Part shown: piece by piece, positions 34,376 through 42,490 of the stretch
Layout of the letters: each line of letters starts with the position of its first letter
How positions within the stretch are numbered: position 1 is the stretch's first letter
NCBI GenBank assembly: GCA_016219595.1
Contig: JACRLY010000084.1
Coordinates: 1,253 to 49,049 of the forward strand
Length of the DNA: 47,797 nt
From: Ignavibacteriota bacterium
GTDB lineage: Bacteria > Bacteroidota > Ignavibacteria > Kapaibacteriales > UBA2268
Direction of reading: 5' to 3'
The notes under the pieces: generated by a model
Databases searched by the model: none
What the model saw: only the letters and a program-made list of their open reading frames with translations
Told to the model about the DNA's origin: nothing
Program-made: the position numbers and the translations under genes

Positions 34376-35113
34376 TTATTCATATAGTTTATAGCTGATG
34401 AGTTCGTATGATAAATTTAAATTCGAAGGTTCAAATTTAGTACCTAAAATATAATTATCAAATTTTATCGGACCCAAATCAGGCACAAAGTAAGAGATAT
34501 AACTTAAACTGAATTGCACATTAGTATTTTTATCTTCCATGTTGCTTGAGAATTTCAATCCGTTAAAACTTCCCGCAAGTATGGTTCCATTTGTAAAGTT
34601 TTCAATATTCGTCCATCTGTAAAATTCAAATGTCAATAATTCATATTCGTCTAATGAATCGTTATATATGATTGTTTTCATATCATCATATTTGCAAGCA
34701 AAATAGGGGGACGATTTGGATGGATATTGAGCTTCGAGGGTTGATTTATTATCGCAGATATTGCATTTCATCCATAATCCAATGTCAGTGTTTGTCATAT
34801 AAAGTGTGTTCGAATAAGAATTAGTCCATTTTACTTCGAACCATGTTTCATTATTTAAAATTATTTTATTAATTACCCTGATTGTATCGAAATATTCTTT
34901 CTCAATATTTCCGTTTTTTAACTCTTTAACGTTAAATATCCAATTGTTGCCTTCATGAAGCGGCATGATAACTGATTTTGTCTGGTCAGAAAGAACATAG
35001 TTATAGTGAATATCATATTTCTTAATATTATCGTCAGAATTAATAATATCACTGCACGATTGAAATAATAACAATGAGAAGAAAGCAATTACAATATGAA
35101 ATATCTTTTTCAT
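34376..35113 (-). CDS. Lipoprotein of the PLxxGNxW family, copy B
   Basis: A 245-residue lipoprotein (acceptor Cys20 in FQSC). It has TKSVIMPLHEGNNWIFNV, TNTDIGLW, a CNICDN cysteine pair, an AGSFNGLKF motif, PDLGPIKFD and the C-terminal YELISYKLYE. These blocks link it to copy C (31284) and, more distantly, to copy A (35124). It starts 10 bases after copy A and ends before a hairpin terminator, so it closes the sigma factor operon. Function is unknown. Confidence 0.62.
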   Translation of the reverse strand: MKKIFHIVIAFFSLLLFQSCSDIINSDDNIKKYDIHYNYVLSDQTKSVIMPLHEGNNWIFNVKELKNGNIEKEYFDTIRVINKIILNNETWFEVKWTNSYSNTLYMTNTDIGLWMKCNICDNKSTLEAQYPSKSSPYFACKYDDMKTIIYNDSLDEYELLTFEFYRWTNIENFTNGTILAGSFNGLKFSSNMEDKNTNVQFSLSYISYFVPDLGPIKFDNYILGTKFEPSNLNLSYELISYKLYE

Positions 35114-35123
35114 AGCAGCACCT

Positions 35124-35879
35124 TTAATAAAGTTTATATTCTTTTAAATAATATGTCATTAATTTTTCTTTTTTTATTTCTTTACCATTGAAGTAAGTGA
35201 TATGATATATTTCTTCTTTGATTTTTCCTACATTAACAGCATAATAATATACAGACTGAAAATATGATAATGTATCATTAATTAAATCATATAATTTAAA
35301 TTTTGAATATGATTCGGTGAATTTATAACAACTAAATGTTCCGGCTTCCACTTCCAAGTATTGATTGGTTTCGATTTTCAGTAGTCTTTCTGCTTTTATG
35401 TAATTGTAGGTTGTATCATGAGAATGAAATAACCATTTATAATATTCCGAATAATATATTTCATTATCATTTGCCGGGTATTTTACTTCCAGATAATTCG
35501 AATTATAAGTAAACAAATCGCTAAACCATACTCCATTGTCGGTATTAGTGAAGAAAATTTTATAATCTAGGCATACCGGAGAAATACATCTTGCATTGGA
35601 TAGAATGAAAAATTTTTCATTGTTGATCAAAGAATCTCCATCGACAGTTAAAGTATCATAGCCATACATAATAGTATTTTCATCAGTCGTATCAAATACG
35701 AACATGTATACCCAATAGTTACCTGTTTTTAGAGGCAAAAGGACAACGTTTACCTGGTCTTCTTTAATCTCAGTATATGAACCGGATGTTTTGATTTTAT
35801 CTTCAACAGGATTTGTAGATTCGTTACAGGCGATTACTGTCAAGCACAAAATAAGAATTAGCATAAGCATAAGTTTCAT
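35124..35879 (-). CDS. Lipoprotein of the PLxxGNxW family, copy A
   Basis: A 251-residue lipoprotein (acceptor Cys18 in VIAC). It shares LPLKTGNYWVYMF, TNTDNGVWF, LEVEAGTFSCYKF and a C-terminal YYLKEYKLY with the other two copies, but it is the most divergent. LEVEAGTFSC closely resembles the IEVEAGKFRC block in the DUF3108 protein encoded across the divergent promoter region at 37799. An AGGA ribosome site precedes the ATG. It starts nine bases after the anti-sigma-like gene, so it is very probably controlled by the same sigma factor. Confidence 0.62.
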   Translation of the reverse strand: MKLMLMLILILCLTVIACNESTNPVEDKIKTSGSYTEIKEDQVNVVLLPLKTGNYWVYMFVFDTTDENTIMYGYDTLTVDGDSLINNEKFFILSNARCISPVCLDYKIFFTNTDNGVWFSDLFTYNSNYLEVKYPANDNEIYYSEYYKWLFHSHDTTYNYIKAERLLKIETNQYLEVEAGTFSCYKFTESYSKFKLYDLINDTLSYFQSVYYYAVNVGKIKEEIYHITYFNGKEIKKEKLMTYYLKEYKLY

Positions 35880-35888
35880 ATCACATTC

Positions 35889-37025
35889 CTAGAATTTATA
35901 GTTAATACCAAAATTTAATCCGATTTTTGAAGCATTGAACCAGTTTTGATTATGTGTGAAAAACATATTACTATACTCAAGATTTTCTACTAATGCAAAA
36001 GAGTCATTAATTTTAAATAAAATACCTGCAGAAGGTCTGATAATTAATCCGTAATTATTGACAGCAAAATTGAGTTGAGCTAAAAGCTGCAAATCATTTT
36101 CAGTTAGGAATTTTTGCCTTATACTTAAGCCATAGCTTGTCAAATTTGGATTTTGTTCGATTTCATATTTCATATCGTTACTTACAAATTCAATGTATTT
36201 GACGAAAAAAGTTTCCTGTCTGATGTTAATACCAAAATCAAGATTGTCAATAACATTGAAAAACACATCAAATCCGAGGTTATTGAATTCATTTGCTTTA
36301 GCTGGCTGTATAGATTCTTTAGGCAGATTCCAGTTTAATGACCATCGAGCTTCGATTGATATATCTAAATCATCTTTTTTTAAATAAGCGATATTATAAG
36401 ATAACTCAGAGGGAGCAATGTTGTCATTACTTAGATTTTTTTCAGTTCTTATGTTGTTTTGAAAATTAATCACTGGTTCTGACATTGCAATTAAATTCAT
36501 ATTATTATATTCAGGTATTTCCTTTGTTATTAAATTAACTTTTTCAGGATGTGTTTTCGGAATAATATTATGTGTTCCCTTAGTTAAAATTATCTTGTTT
36601 AGTTTTGATTCCATTTTTGGGGAATCGATTAAATTAACAATTGGAGGCTTATCCGATTTTATCGATGAAATGTTCTTATTATCAGTTGATAAAGTGTTTG
36701 TTGATATAATAAATACCGATGAAGCAAGTAATGCACCAATACCTCCTGAAAGCAAATGCCATTTTGTTCCCTGTAAAAATTTAACGGGTGCAGGAATATG
36801 TGATGATGGAACTGATATATTCAAATCACCATAAATGGATGCTTTCAATTCTGTCGAAGGTGAATAATAAGCCGCACTCGATTTAATTGTATTAGTAATA
36901 CCGAGCAAGCTTTTGTATTCTGCCCTGAGTGAGTCGTCAGCAGAAATCATAGAGAACAATTCTCTTTCCTCATCTTCCGGAAGTTCTCCGTCTATAAAAT
37001 CTACTAATTTATTTTCGTATTCCAT
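35889..37025 (-). CDS. Anti-sigma-like inner-membrane protein with C-terminal beta-barrel-like region
   Basis: The 378-residue protein follows the ECF sigma gene by 12 bases. Residues 1-75 look like an anti-sigma domain (LVDFIDGELPEDEE and a helical set), although the zinc-binding His-Cys-Cys pattern is absent. One membrane segment spans about 90-109. A Lys/Asn-rich linker of about 100 residues follows. The last 160 residues have alternating aromatic and polar strands (LGFDVFFNVIDNLDFGINI and later) and end in NYKF, with a terminal Phe as in outer-membrane barrels. One chain may thus link the sigma factor to the envelope. Alternatively, the C-terminal part may be a soluble beta domain. Confidence 0.68.
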   Translation of the reverse strand: MEYENKLVDFIDGELPEDEERELFSMISADDSLRAEYKSLLGITNTIKSSAAYYSPSTELKASIYGDLNISVPSSHIPAPVKFLQGTKWHLLSGGIGALLASSVFIISTNTLSTDNKNISSIKSDKPPIVNLIDSPKMESKLNKIILTKGTHNIIPKTHPEKVNLITKEIPEYNNMNLIAMSEPVINFQNNIRTEKNLSNDNIAPSELSYNIAYLKKDDLDISIEARWSLNWNLPKESIQPAKANEFNNLGFDVFFNVIDNLDFGINIRQETFFVKYIEFVSNDMKYEIEQNPNLTSYGLSIRQKFLTENDLQLLAQLNFAVNNYGLIIRPSAGILFKINDSFALVENLEYSNMFFTHNQNWFNASKIGLNFGINYKF

Positions 37026-37037
37026 TTAATACCCCAA

Positions 37038-37625
37038 TCATTTTTCATTATATTCATTAATATAAGGTTCCAAAATTTTCTTGACCATATTTGTAGCTCT
37101 TGTAACTCTTTTTCGGATACATTCAACACTTTCATTGCAAATAGCAGCAATTTCTTCATTAGGTAATTCCTGGTAACGTTTCAATATGAAAGCTTCTTTA
37201 TAAACATCATCGAGAGAATCAACTGCAATATGGATTAATTCAAGCATCTCATTCTTATCATGCTGGCTGCCTGTATGTTCAATTCCTGAATTAAAATCAG
37301 ATAAAGTCATCAATTCCGATTTATTTTTACTTTCGCGGATAATTTTTCTTGCATTATCAACAATAATATGTTTCACAGTAAGTATCAGGAAGGGCAGAAT
37401 TTTCTCTACTGATTTACCGGATTTGACATATTGAAAAAATTTAAGCCATGCTTCGTGAAAAACCAGGTCGGAATCTTTTCTGTTCCTTGTCAGGAATAGG
37501 CAATATGAGAATAACTTACTGCCATATCTGTTAAATAGTACGTCAAATGAATAATCACAAGTAGGTTTATCCTCTCTTAGAAGTGGAATTAGTTCTTCAT
37601 CGCTGTATGTAGTATAATTATTCAT
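37038..37625 (-). CDS. ECF-type RNA polymerase sigma factor
   Basis: The 195-residue protein has sigma region 2 at about residues 25-90 (FNRYGSKLFSYCLFLTRNRK, then VKHIIVDNARK) and region 4 at about 130-190 (LDDVYKEAFILKRYQELPNEE and CIRKRVTRATN). Regions 1 and 3 are missing, as in ECF factors. It directs RNA polymerase to its own promoter set. It is first in a tight unit with the anti-sigma-like protein and two lipoproteins, so autoregulation is likely. The 173-base gap to the divergent DUF3108 gene should hold its promoter; I cannot identify the boxes with confidence. Confidence 0.9.
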   Translation of the reverse strand: MNNYTTYSDEELIPLLREDKPTCDYSFDVLFNRYGSKLFSYCLFLTRNRKDSDLVFHEAWLKFFQYVKSGKSVEKILPFLILTVKHIIVDNARKIIRESKNKSELMTLSDFNSGIEHTGSQHDKNEMLELIHIAVDSLDDVYKEAFILKRYQELPNEEIAAICNESVECIRKRVTRATNMVKKILEPYINEYNEK

Positions 37626-37798
37626 CGAATTTTGCTCATAATTTAAAGTAAAGACGCTGATTATACTAAATTTGGGACAAATTTTATGATTTCCAAGTTA
37701 AAATGAATGAAATTATTAGCATTAAATTTGCTTACAGAAAATCTGTAAAGTAATATTTTGAATCTTTCGTCTAATAATTTGAATGTATTTATACAAAA

Positions 37799-38656
37799 AT
37801 GAAGTTTATGAAGAGTTCGTTAAGTAAGATAATTATACCTGCATTATTATTTATATTTTTTTCTTTTTTGTTGATTGGTTTTAGCCAAAAATCTGAAAAT
37901 AACAATGTAGAATCATATTCTCAAAATTCATCAGGAAATTTACGTGCAGTTCCAAATGAAGCTTTCGGGTTTGGGGAAAAACTTGATTATAAGGTAGGGT
38001 ATAAATTCATTACAGCGGGAACAGGATATTTCTGGATTAGTCCCAGACCGATTATCAGAGGCGATAATCATCAGTGCTATGATATAAGGTTTCGGGTGCA
38101 GTCTTTGGAAAGTCTACGCTGGATATATAAAGTTGATGACAATTATAAGACAGTTTTGGATGTTGATGGTATATTCCCCTGGGAGTTTGAACAGCATGTC
38201 CGAGAAGGTAATTATCGAAAAGATGCCAAGGCTGTATTTGACCAGGTAAATAACATTGCTTATGCTAATGATAAGAAATACGAAGTAAAGCCTTACGTAC
38301 ACGATATTGTTTCTGCTTTTTATTATGTCCGAACACTTGACCTCGGCACAATGAAAATGGGCAATATATTTTACCTGCAGAATTTTTTCGAAGATACTAC
38401 ATATAATTTAGGAGTTAAGATTGTAGGAAGAGAAACAATCGAAGTAGAGGCAGGCAAATTCAGATGTATAGTAATCCAGCCCCTTGTTGTTCAGGGGGGC
38501 TTGTTCAAAAGTGAAGGTAATATTTATATTTGGCTGACAGATGACGAAAGAAAAATACCGGTGAAAGTAGCTACTAAGATATTGATAGGTTATGTTGGAG
38601 CCGAACTGATTAAATACAGTGGAATCAGGGGACCAATTAATGCAAAAATTGATTAA
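37799..38656 (+). CDS. DUF3108-domain exported protein
   Basis: The 285-residue protein has a signal peptide or anchor (residues about 10-29) and then the DUF3108 pattern: FGEKLDYKVGYKFITAGTGY at the start, AFYYVRTLDL in the middle, and EVEAGKFRCIVIQPLV followed by IWLTDDERKIPVKVA near the end. DUF3108 proteins are periplasmic or outer-membrane beta proteins of unclear role in envelope lipid or lipoprotein handling. The gene is 23 bases before lolA and separated by a good ribosome site, so the two are likely co-transcribed. It is divergent from the ECF sigma gene. Confidence 0.86.
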   Translation: MKFMKSSLSKIIIPALLFIFFSFLLIGFSQKSENNNVESYSQNSSGNLRAVPNEAFGFGEKLDYKVGYKFITAGTGYFWISPRPIIRGDNHQCYDIRFRVQSLESLRWIYKVDDNYKTVLDVDGIFPWEFEQHVREGNYRKDAKAVFDQVNNIAYANDKKYEVKPYVHDIVSAFYYVRTLDLGTMKMGNIFYLQNFFEDTTYNLGVKIVGRETIEVEAGKFRCIVIQPLVVQGGLFKSEGNIYIWLTDDERKIPVKVATKILIGYVGAELIKYSGIRGPINAKID

Positions 38657-38679
38657 ATGTTTTTTAAAGGAGATTAAGC

Positions 38680-39306
38680 ATGAAAAGAATTAATAAGGTA
38701 ATTGCATTTTTTCTAATTTTCAATGCAGTATTATTATTTTCTCAAATAACGGATAAAGATGAATGTTTTAAGTTATTACTCGATAAATACGGCAAGATGA
38801 ATTCTGTATCATTCAAATTTTCATCACCTGAAAATAAAAGTTTCCAGGGTGCACTTACTGCCGTTAAGGGAAATAAGTATTTAATAGACACAAAAGACAG
38901 AGACGTGTATTGCAATGGTGAAACAATATGGAATCATATGATTGCAGATAGTGAAGTTCTTATAAGTTATTATGATAAAACAAATATTAATCCAATGTCA
39001 GTTGAAAATTTCTTTTTTAATTTTCTGGAGCAATATGTACCTTCAGATTTGACAGAATCAACTTCTTCGCTTGGAACAAAGTCTTATATACTACAACTAA
39101 CGCCAAAAAATGAGAAGACATACGATATTGATGATGTCAAAATCTGGATTGACCCAAAAAATTATATAATCAGGTCAGTAAAGTTAAAAATAGCCGGGAA
39201 AATACAAACATTGAATATCGATGATTTGGTGTTAAACAAAAAGTATCCTGAAAAGATGTTTGAATATAAACCTACAGAAAAAGATAAGATAATGGATTTC
39301 AGATGA
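38680..39306 (+). CDS. lolA: LolA-like outer-membrane lipoprotein carrier
   Basis: A 208-residue exported protein with a signal peptide ending LFSQ and the LolA half-barrel pattern: the SVSFKFSS opening strand, GALTAVKGNKYLIDT, YCNGETIWNH and the late IDPKNYIIRSVKL block. LolA carries lipoproteins through the periplasm to the outer membrane, which suits a genome with so many lipoproteins. AAAGGAG precedes the ATG at 38680. The neighbour DUF3108 gene may assist the same process. Divergence from proteobacterial LolA is large, so the call rests on the motif order. Confidence 0.85.
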   Translation: MKRINKVIAFFLIFNAVLLFSQITDKDECFKLLLDKYGKMNSVSFKFSSPENKSFQGALTAVKGNKYLIDTKDRDVYCNGETIWNHMIADSEVLISYYDKTNINPMSVENFFFNFLEQYVPSDLTESTSSLGTKSYILQLTPKNEKTYDIDDVKIWIDPKNYIIRSVKLKIAGKIQTLNIDDLVLNKKYPEKMFEYKPTEKDKIMDFR

Positions 39307-39424
39307 TGAAAATTTAATTTATAAAATATTCTCATCAGAAGTTTTTTTACATATTAAATTTATAAGATATTATACCGATAATTAGGAAAAATTGATGGAT
39401 TAAAATAAAAATTAAATAAATCAA

Positions 39425-40051
39425 ATGAAATTTACTATTATTTTGTTACTTCCTTTATTGATTATTGTAATCTCCTGTTCATCTGTCAGGACGAATACGA
39501 CTACAAAGAAGATACCTCCTTCAAAATCATTATGGGCAAAAAAAACAGAATTAAAATTGCCAGGAAAGTCTAAGCAGGAAATAAAACCAAAATCAAGATT
39601 CACCGATACAGCTAAAGTATTTGTAAAACCGAATATAAGAACATCACATACAAGTATAAATTCCCAATTAGATACGGCTATATATAATTATGAAAAAGCA
39701 AGTGAAGTAAATGATGTAAAAAATATGGACGCATCATGCCTCGAAATAAAATCATTTGCAGAAACTTTTGCAGAAGGAGATTCACTTAAATTCGAAGCAT
39801 TGTTCTATAAATGCGAATGCCTTATTTATAAACAAAAATTTCATGAAGCTGAAAAGGAACTAAATGATTTGATAAAAGAAAAGCAAATACCTAATTCAGT
39901 CCTGGAAAGGTCTTTGATTAGACTTGGACAGGTATATTGTGCATTGGAAAGAAGGAAGGAAGCCCAGGCAATGTTTGCAAAATTTAATAAACAATTCCCT
40001 AATTCGATTTATAAGGAAATTGCAAATTGTGAGGCAATTAGGTCGGAATAA
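39425..40051 (+). CDS. Lipoprotein with C-terminal TPR-like repeats
   Basis: A 208-residue lipoprotein with acceptor Cys18 (VISC). A Lys/Thr/Ser-rich linker runs to about residue 75. Helical repeats of TPR type follow (LDTAIYNYEKASEVND, then KFHEAEKELNDLI and RRKEAQAMFAKFNKQFPNS). The last unit resembles those of YbgF/CpoB and BamD-like proteins. It probably acts as a periplasmic scaffold near the outer or inner membrane. Its stop codon is directly adjacent to the stop of the convergent pdxB gene, with no base between them. Confidence 0.75.
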   Translation: MKFTIILLLPLLIIVISCSSVRTNTTTKKIPPSKSLWAKKTELKLPGKSKQEIKPKSRFTDTAKVFVKPNIRTSHTSINSQLDTAIYNYEKASEVNDVKNMDASCLEIKSFAETFAEGDSLKFEALFYKCECLIYKQKFHEAEKELNDLIKEKQIPNSVLERSLIRLGQVYCALERRKEAQAMFAKFNKQFPNSIYKEIANCEAIRSE

Positions 40052-41137
40052 TTATAATATTTCTCTTTTCGAGGGATAATTTTTTCTCAACTCATCAAAT
40101 ACATCTGTATTATTTTCTCCTGATTTAATTATTATTTCTTTTAATTTCATAGTGTCTGTATCTATTTCTCTTGAATTTTTCAATAAGTCATAAATCATAT
40201 CATAATTTTTAAATTTATCAGGACTCATAGATTTATACTGAGATAATTCGTGATTAATTTCGTTAAAATCCGGTTCAAGGTGAAAAAATTTCCTGAATTC
40301 ATCAGCCATTCTTTTTGCACCTCTTATTTTCCCGTCTCTTGAATACCCGGCTACATGAGGTGTTGCAATTATTGATCTATTCATCAAATCCTGATTAATG
40401 AACGGCTCATTTTCCCAGACATCGATTACTGAATAAATAGAATCATTATCAATCTTTGAAATGAGTGACTTTTCATTTACTACAGAGCCACGCGATGTAT
40501 GAATAAATAACGAACCTGATTTAATATAATTAATATTAATTTCATTTAAAAGATAATTGGTTGAATATAATTCATTGAAAGTCAAAGGTACATGATTGGT
40601 TATAATATCAGAAGATTTGCATAAATCATCCAATTCGGCATATCGGACAAACTCAGGAAAAATATAACCATTAACTTTTAATGGCGGGTCATTTACAAGA
40701 ATTTTTAATCCCAAATATTTAGAAAACCGTGCTATGATTTTCCCAATATTTCCGTAACCAATAATACCGATAGTTATAGTTGATAATTCAGCTTCAGTTA
40801 AACTTCTCCACTTTAAAATCGAATAAACAACATATTCCGCAACAGAATTTGCATTGGAACCTGGTGCGTAAACAAAATTTATATTATTATTTTTTAAAAA
40901 ATCTACATCAATATGGTCAAATCCTGAAGTAGAAGTGCCGATAAAATTAACAGCGGTATTTTCAAGTAATTGAGAATTTACTTTTGTAGTTGACCTAACA
41001 AAAAGTGAATTGCAGGCAGATTCAATCAATGCCTGATTTGTTAAATTACGCCCTTTAAATAAAATTACTTCGCCGCAAGGTTTAAGGGCATCGGCAAGTA
41101 ATGGTATATTTTCGTCGACAAGAATAATATTTTTCAT
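40052..41137 (-). CDS. pdxB: Erythronate-4-phosphate dehydrogenase
   Basis: The 361-residue enzyme oxidises 4-phosphoerythronate with NAD in the DXP-dependent route to pyridoxal phosphate. It opens with ILVDENIPLLADAL and continues with LFVRSTTKVN, FIGTSTSGFDHID and APGSNANSVAEYVV, all close to PdxB rather than to the serine-pathway relative SerA. The nucleotide loop is IGIIGYGNIGK, and catalytic blocks are HTSRGSVVNEKSL and ATPHVAGYSRDGK. A short C-terminal PdxB dimerisation domain with FDELRKNYPSKRE is also present. It is transcribed alone, convergent with the repeat lipoprotein gene. Confidence 0.94.
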   Translation of the reverse strand: MKNIILVDENIPLLADALKPCGEVILFKGRNLTNQALIESACNSLFVRSTTKVNSQLLENTAVNFIGTSTSGFDHIDVDFLKNNNINFVYAPGSNANSVAEYVVYSILKWRSLTEAELSTITIGIIGYGNIGKIIARFSKYLGLKILVNDPPLKVNGYIFPEFVRYAELDDLCKSSDIITNHVPLTFNELYSTNYLLNEININYIKSGSLFIHTSRGSVVNEKSLISKIDNDSIYSVIDVWENEPFINQDLMNRSIIATPHVAGYSRDGKIRGAKRMADEFRKFFHLEPDFNEINHELSQYKSMSPDKFKNYDMIYDLLKNSREIDTDTMKLKEIIIKSGENNTDVFDELRKNYPSKREIL

Positions 41138-41243
41138 TTATTGTACTATAATTCAGATTAAAACATCAATATTAATTTTAATAATAATTTTTGTAAATTA
41201 GCTTTACTGTATATATTTTCAAAAATAAATTGATATAAATATA

Positions 41244-42071
41244 ATGGATTATGCAGCAGGATCTGACCAGACATTCCGTAAAGTAACGACTTTACGGCTT
41301 CTCGAAATGAAAAAAGCAGGGATAAAAATTTCCTGCCTGACGGCTTATGATGCCCTAATAGCAAGGATTTTGGACGAATCCGGAATAGATTTGATTTTGG
41401 TTGGGGATTCGCTTGGGAATGTTGTGCAAGGAAAGGAAACAACATTACCTGTTACATTGGAAGAGACAATTTATCATACAAAAGCAGTAGTACAAGGCGC
41501 TAAAAGACCTTTAGTTGTTGCCGATATGCCTTTCATGAGTTTCCAGGTTTCTCCTGAGGAAGCGTTCAGGAATGCAGGCAGAGTGATGAAAGAAACAGGA
41601 TGCTCCGCATTAAAATTAGAAGGTGGGAAACTTGTTGTAGATGCTATAGCTCGAATGACAGAAGCTGGAATTCCAGCTATGGGACATCTTGGTTTGACAC
41701 CACAAAGCATAAATAAATTTGGCACTTATAAAGCCAGAGGCACTTCGAAGGATGAAGCTGAGCAAATCCTGAATGATGCAAGATTATTGGAAGAAGCAGG
41801 TGTTTTCGCTATAGTACTTGAAAAAATTCCTGCCGAATTAGGTAAAAGAATCACTGAATCACTGACAATCCCAACGATTGGAATCGGAGCGGGACCTTAT
41901 TGTGACGGGCAGATACTTGTTTATACTGATATGTTAGGGCTAACAGTTGATTTCAGCCCGAGGTTTGTACGGCGTTACGCCTTTTTATATGACGAAATTA
42001 GAAAGGCAACGGCAAAGTTTACTGAGGACGTCAAAAGCGTGAGTTTTCCCAATGAACAGGAAAGTTATTGA
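41244..42071 (+). CDS. panB: 3-methyl-2-oxobutanoate hydroxymethyltransferase
   Basis: A 275-residue enzyme of pantothenate (coenzyme A) synthesis. It adds a hydroxymethyl group from methylene-tetrahydrofolate to ketoisovalerate. Conserved blocks are SCLTAYDALIARI, LVGDSLGNVVQG, PLVVADMPFMSF, ALKLEGG, MGHLGLTPQS and GIGAGPYCDGQILVY. The length is normal. Its stop overlaps the start of the next lipoprotein gene by one base (TGATG), so the genes are translationally coupled, though no pathway link is evident. Confidence 0.96.
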   Translation: MDYAAGSDQTFRKVTTLRLLEMKKAGIKISCLTAYDALIARILDESGIDLILVGDSLGNVVQGKETTLPVTLEETIYHTKAVVQGAKRPLVVADMPFMSFQVSPEEAFRNAGRVMKETGCSALKLEGGKLVVDAIARMTEAGIPAMGHLGLTPQSINKFGTYKARGTSKDEAEQILNDARLLEEAGVFAIVLEKIPAELGKRITESLTIPTIGIGAGPYCDGQILVYTDMLGLTVDFSPRFVRRYAFLYDEIRKATAKFTEDVKSVSFPNEQESY

Positions 42072-42490
42072 TGAAACTGAAATTATTATATTTAGCTTAT
42101 ATATTAATTTTATTTCTAATCCTAAAATTATTAGCTGGATGCGGAGACAACATTACTTCCGGTTCAAACATCGTATTTCCCGACTCGCTTGTTAGTTATA
42201 TTAGCCACGTTGAGCCGTTTATGAGGGTCAAATGCTCATATATTGGTTGCCATTGCGACCCTCCCAATAATGGGTACAATGCATCAACAATGTCAAACTA
42301 TTTTTCACTTTTTAATATAGATAATCTTGGACTTGTTCTGCCCGGCAATCCTGACGGAAGTAAATTAATACAAATTCTAGAAAGAAGACTGCCTCATAAT
42401 TATTATTTATTCCCACAAGGGTATTTTACACAAAATCAGATTAATGGGATGAGGAAATCCGGAAGAAATTACCGGCATGACAACTTATGA
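42071..42490 (+). CDS. Small lipoprotein with CX4CH motif; C-terminus altered
   Basis: A 139-residue lipoprotein with acceptor Cys24 (LLAGC). The motif CSYIGCHCDPP (C-x4-C-H) followed by LVLPGNPDGSKLIQIL and TQNQINGM matches small exported proteins annotated as cytochrome c-like or heme-binding in this group. In those, INGM is usually followed by a KWIxEGA-type end; here it becomes RKSGRNYRHDNL and stops. The ATG at 42071 is preferred over a TTG three bases earlier. Heme attachment through CX4CH is uncertain. The stop lies 14 bases inside the next gene. Confidence 0.7.
   Translation: MKLKLLYLAYILILFLILKLLAGCGDNITSGSNIVFPDSLVSYISHVEPFMRVKCSYIGCHCDPPNNGYNASTMSNYFSLFNIDNLGLVLPGNPDGSKLIQILERRLPHNYYLFPQGYFTQNQINGMRKSGRNYRHDNL

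Noticed and set aside
37667-37730. Two TAAATTTG sequences resembling a Bacteroidota -7 box before the DUF3108 gene
   Set aside because: No TTG box was found at the expected distance upstream of either copy.
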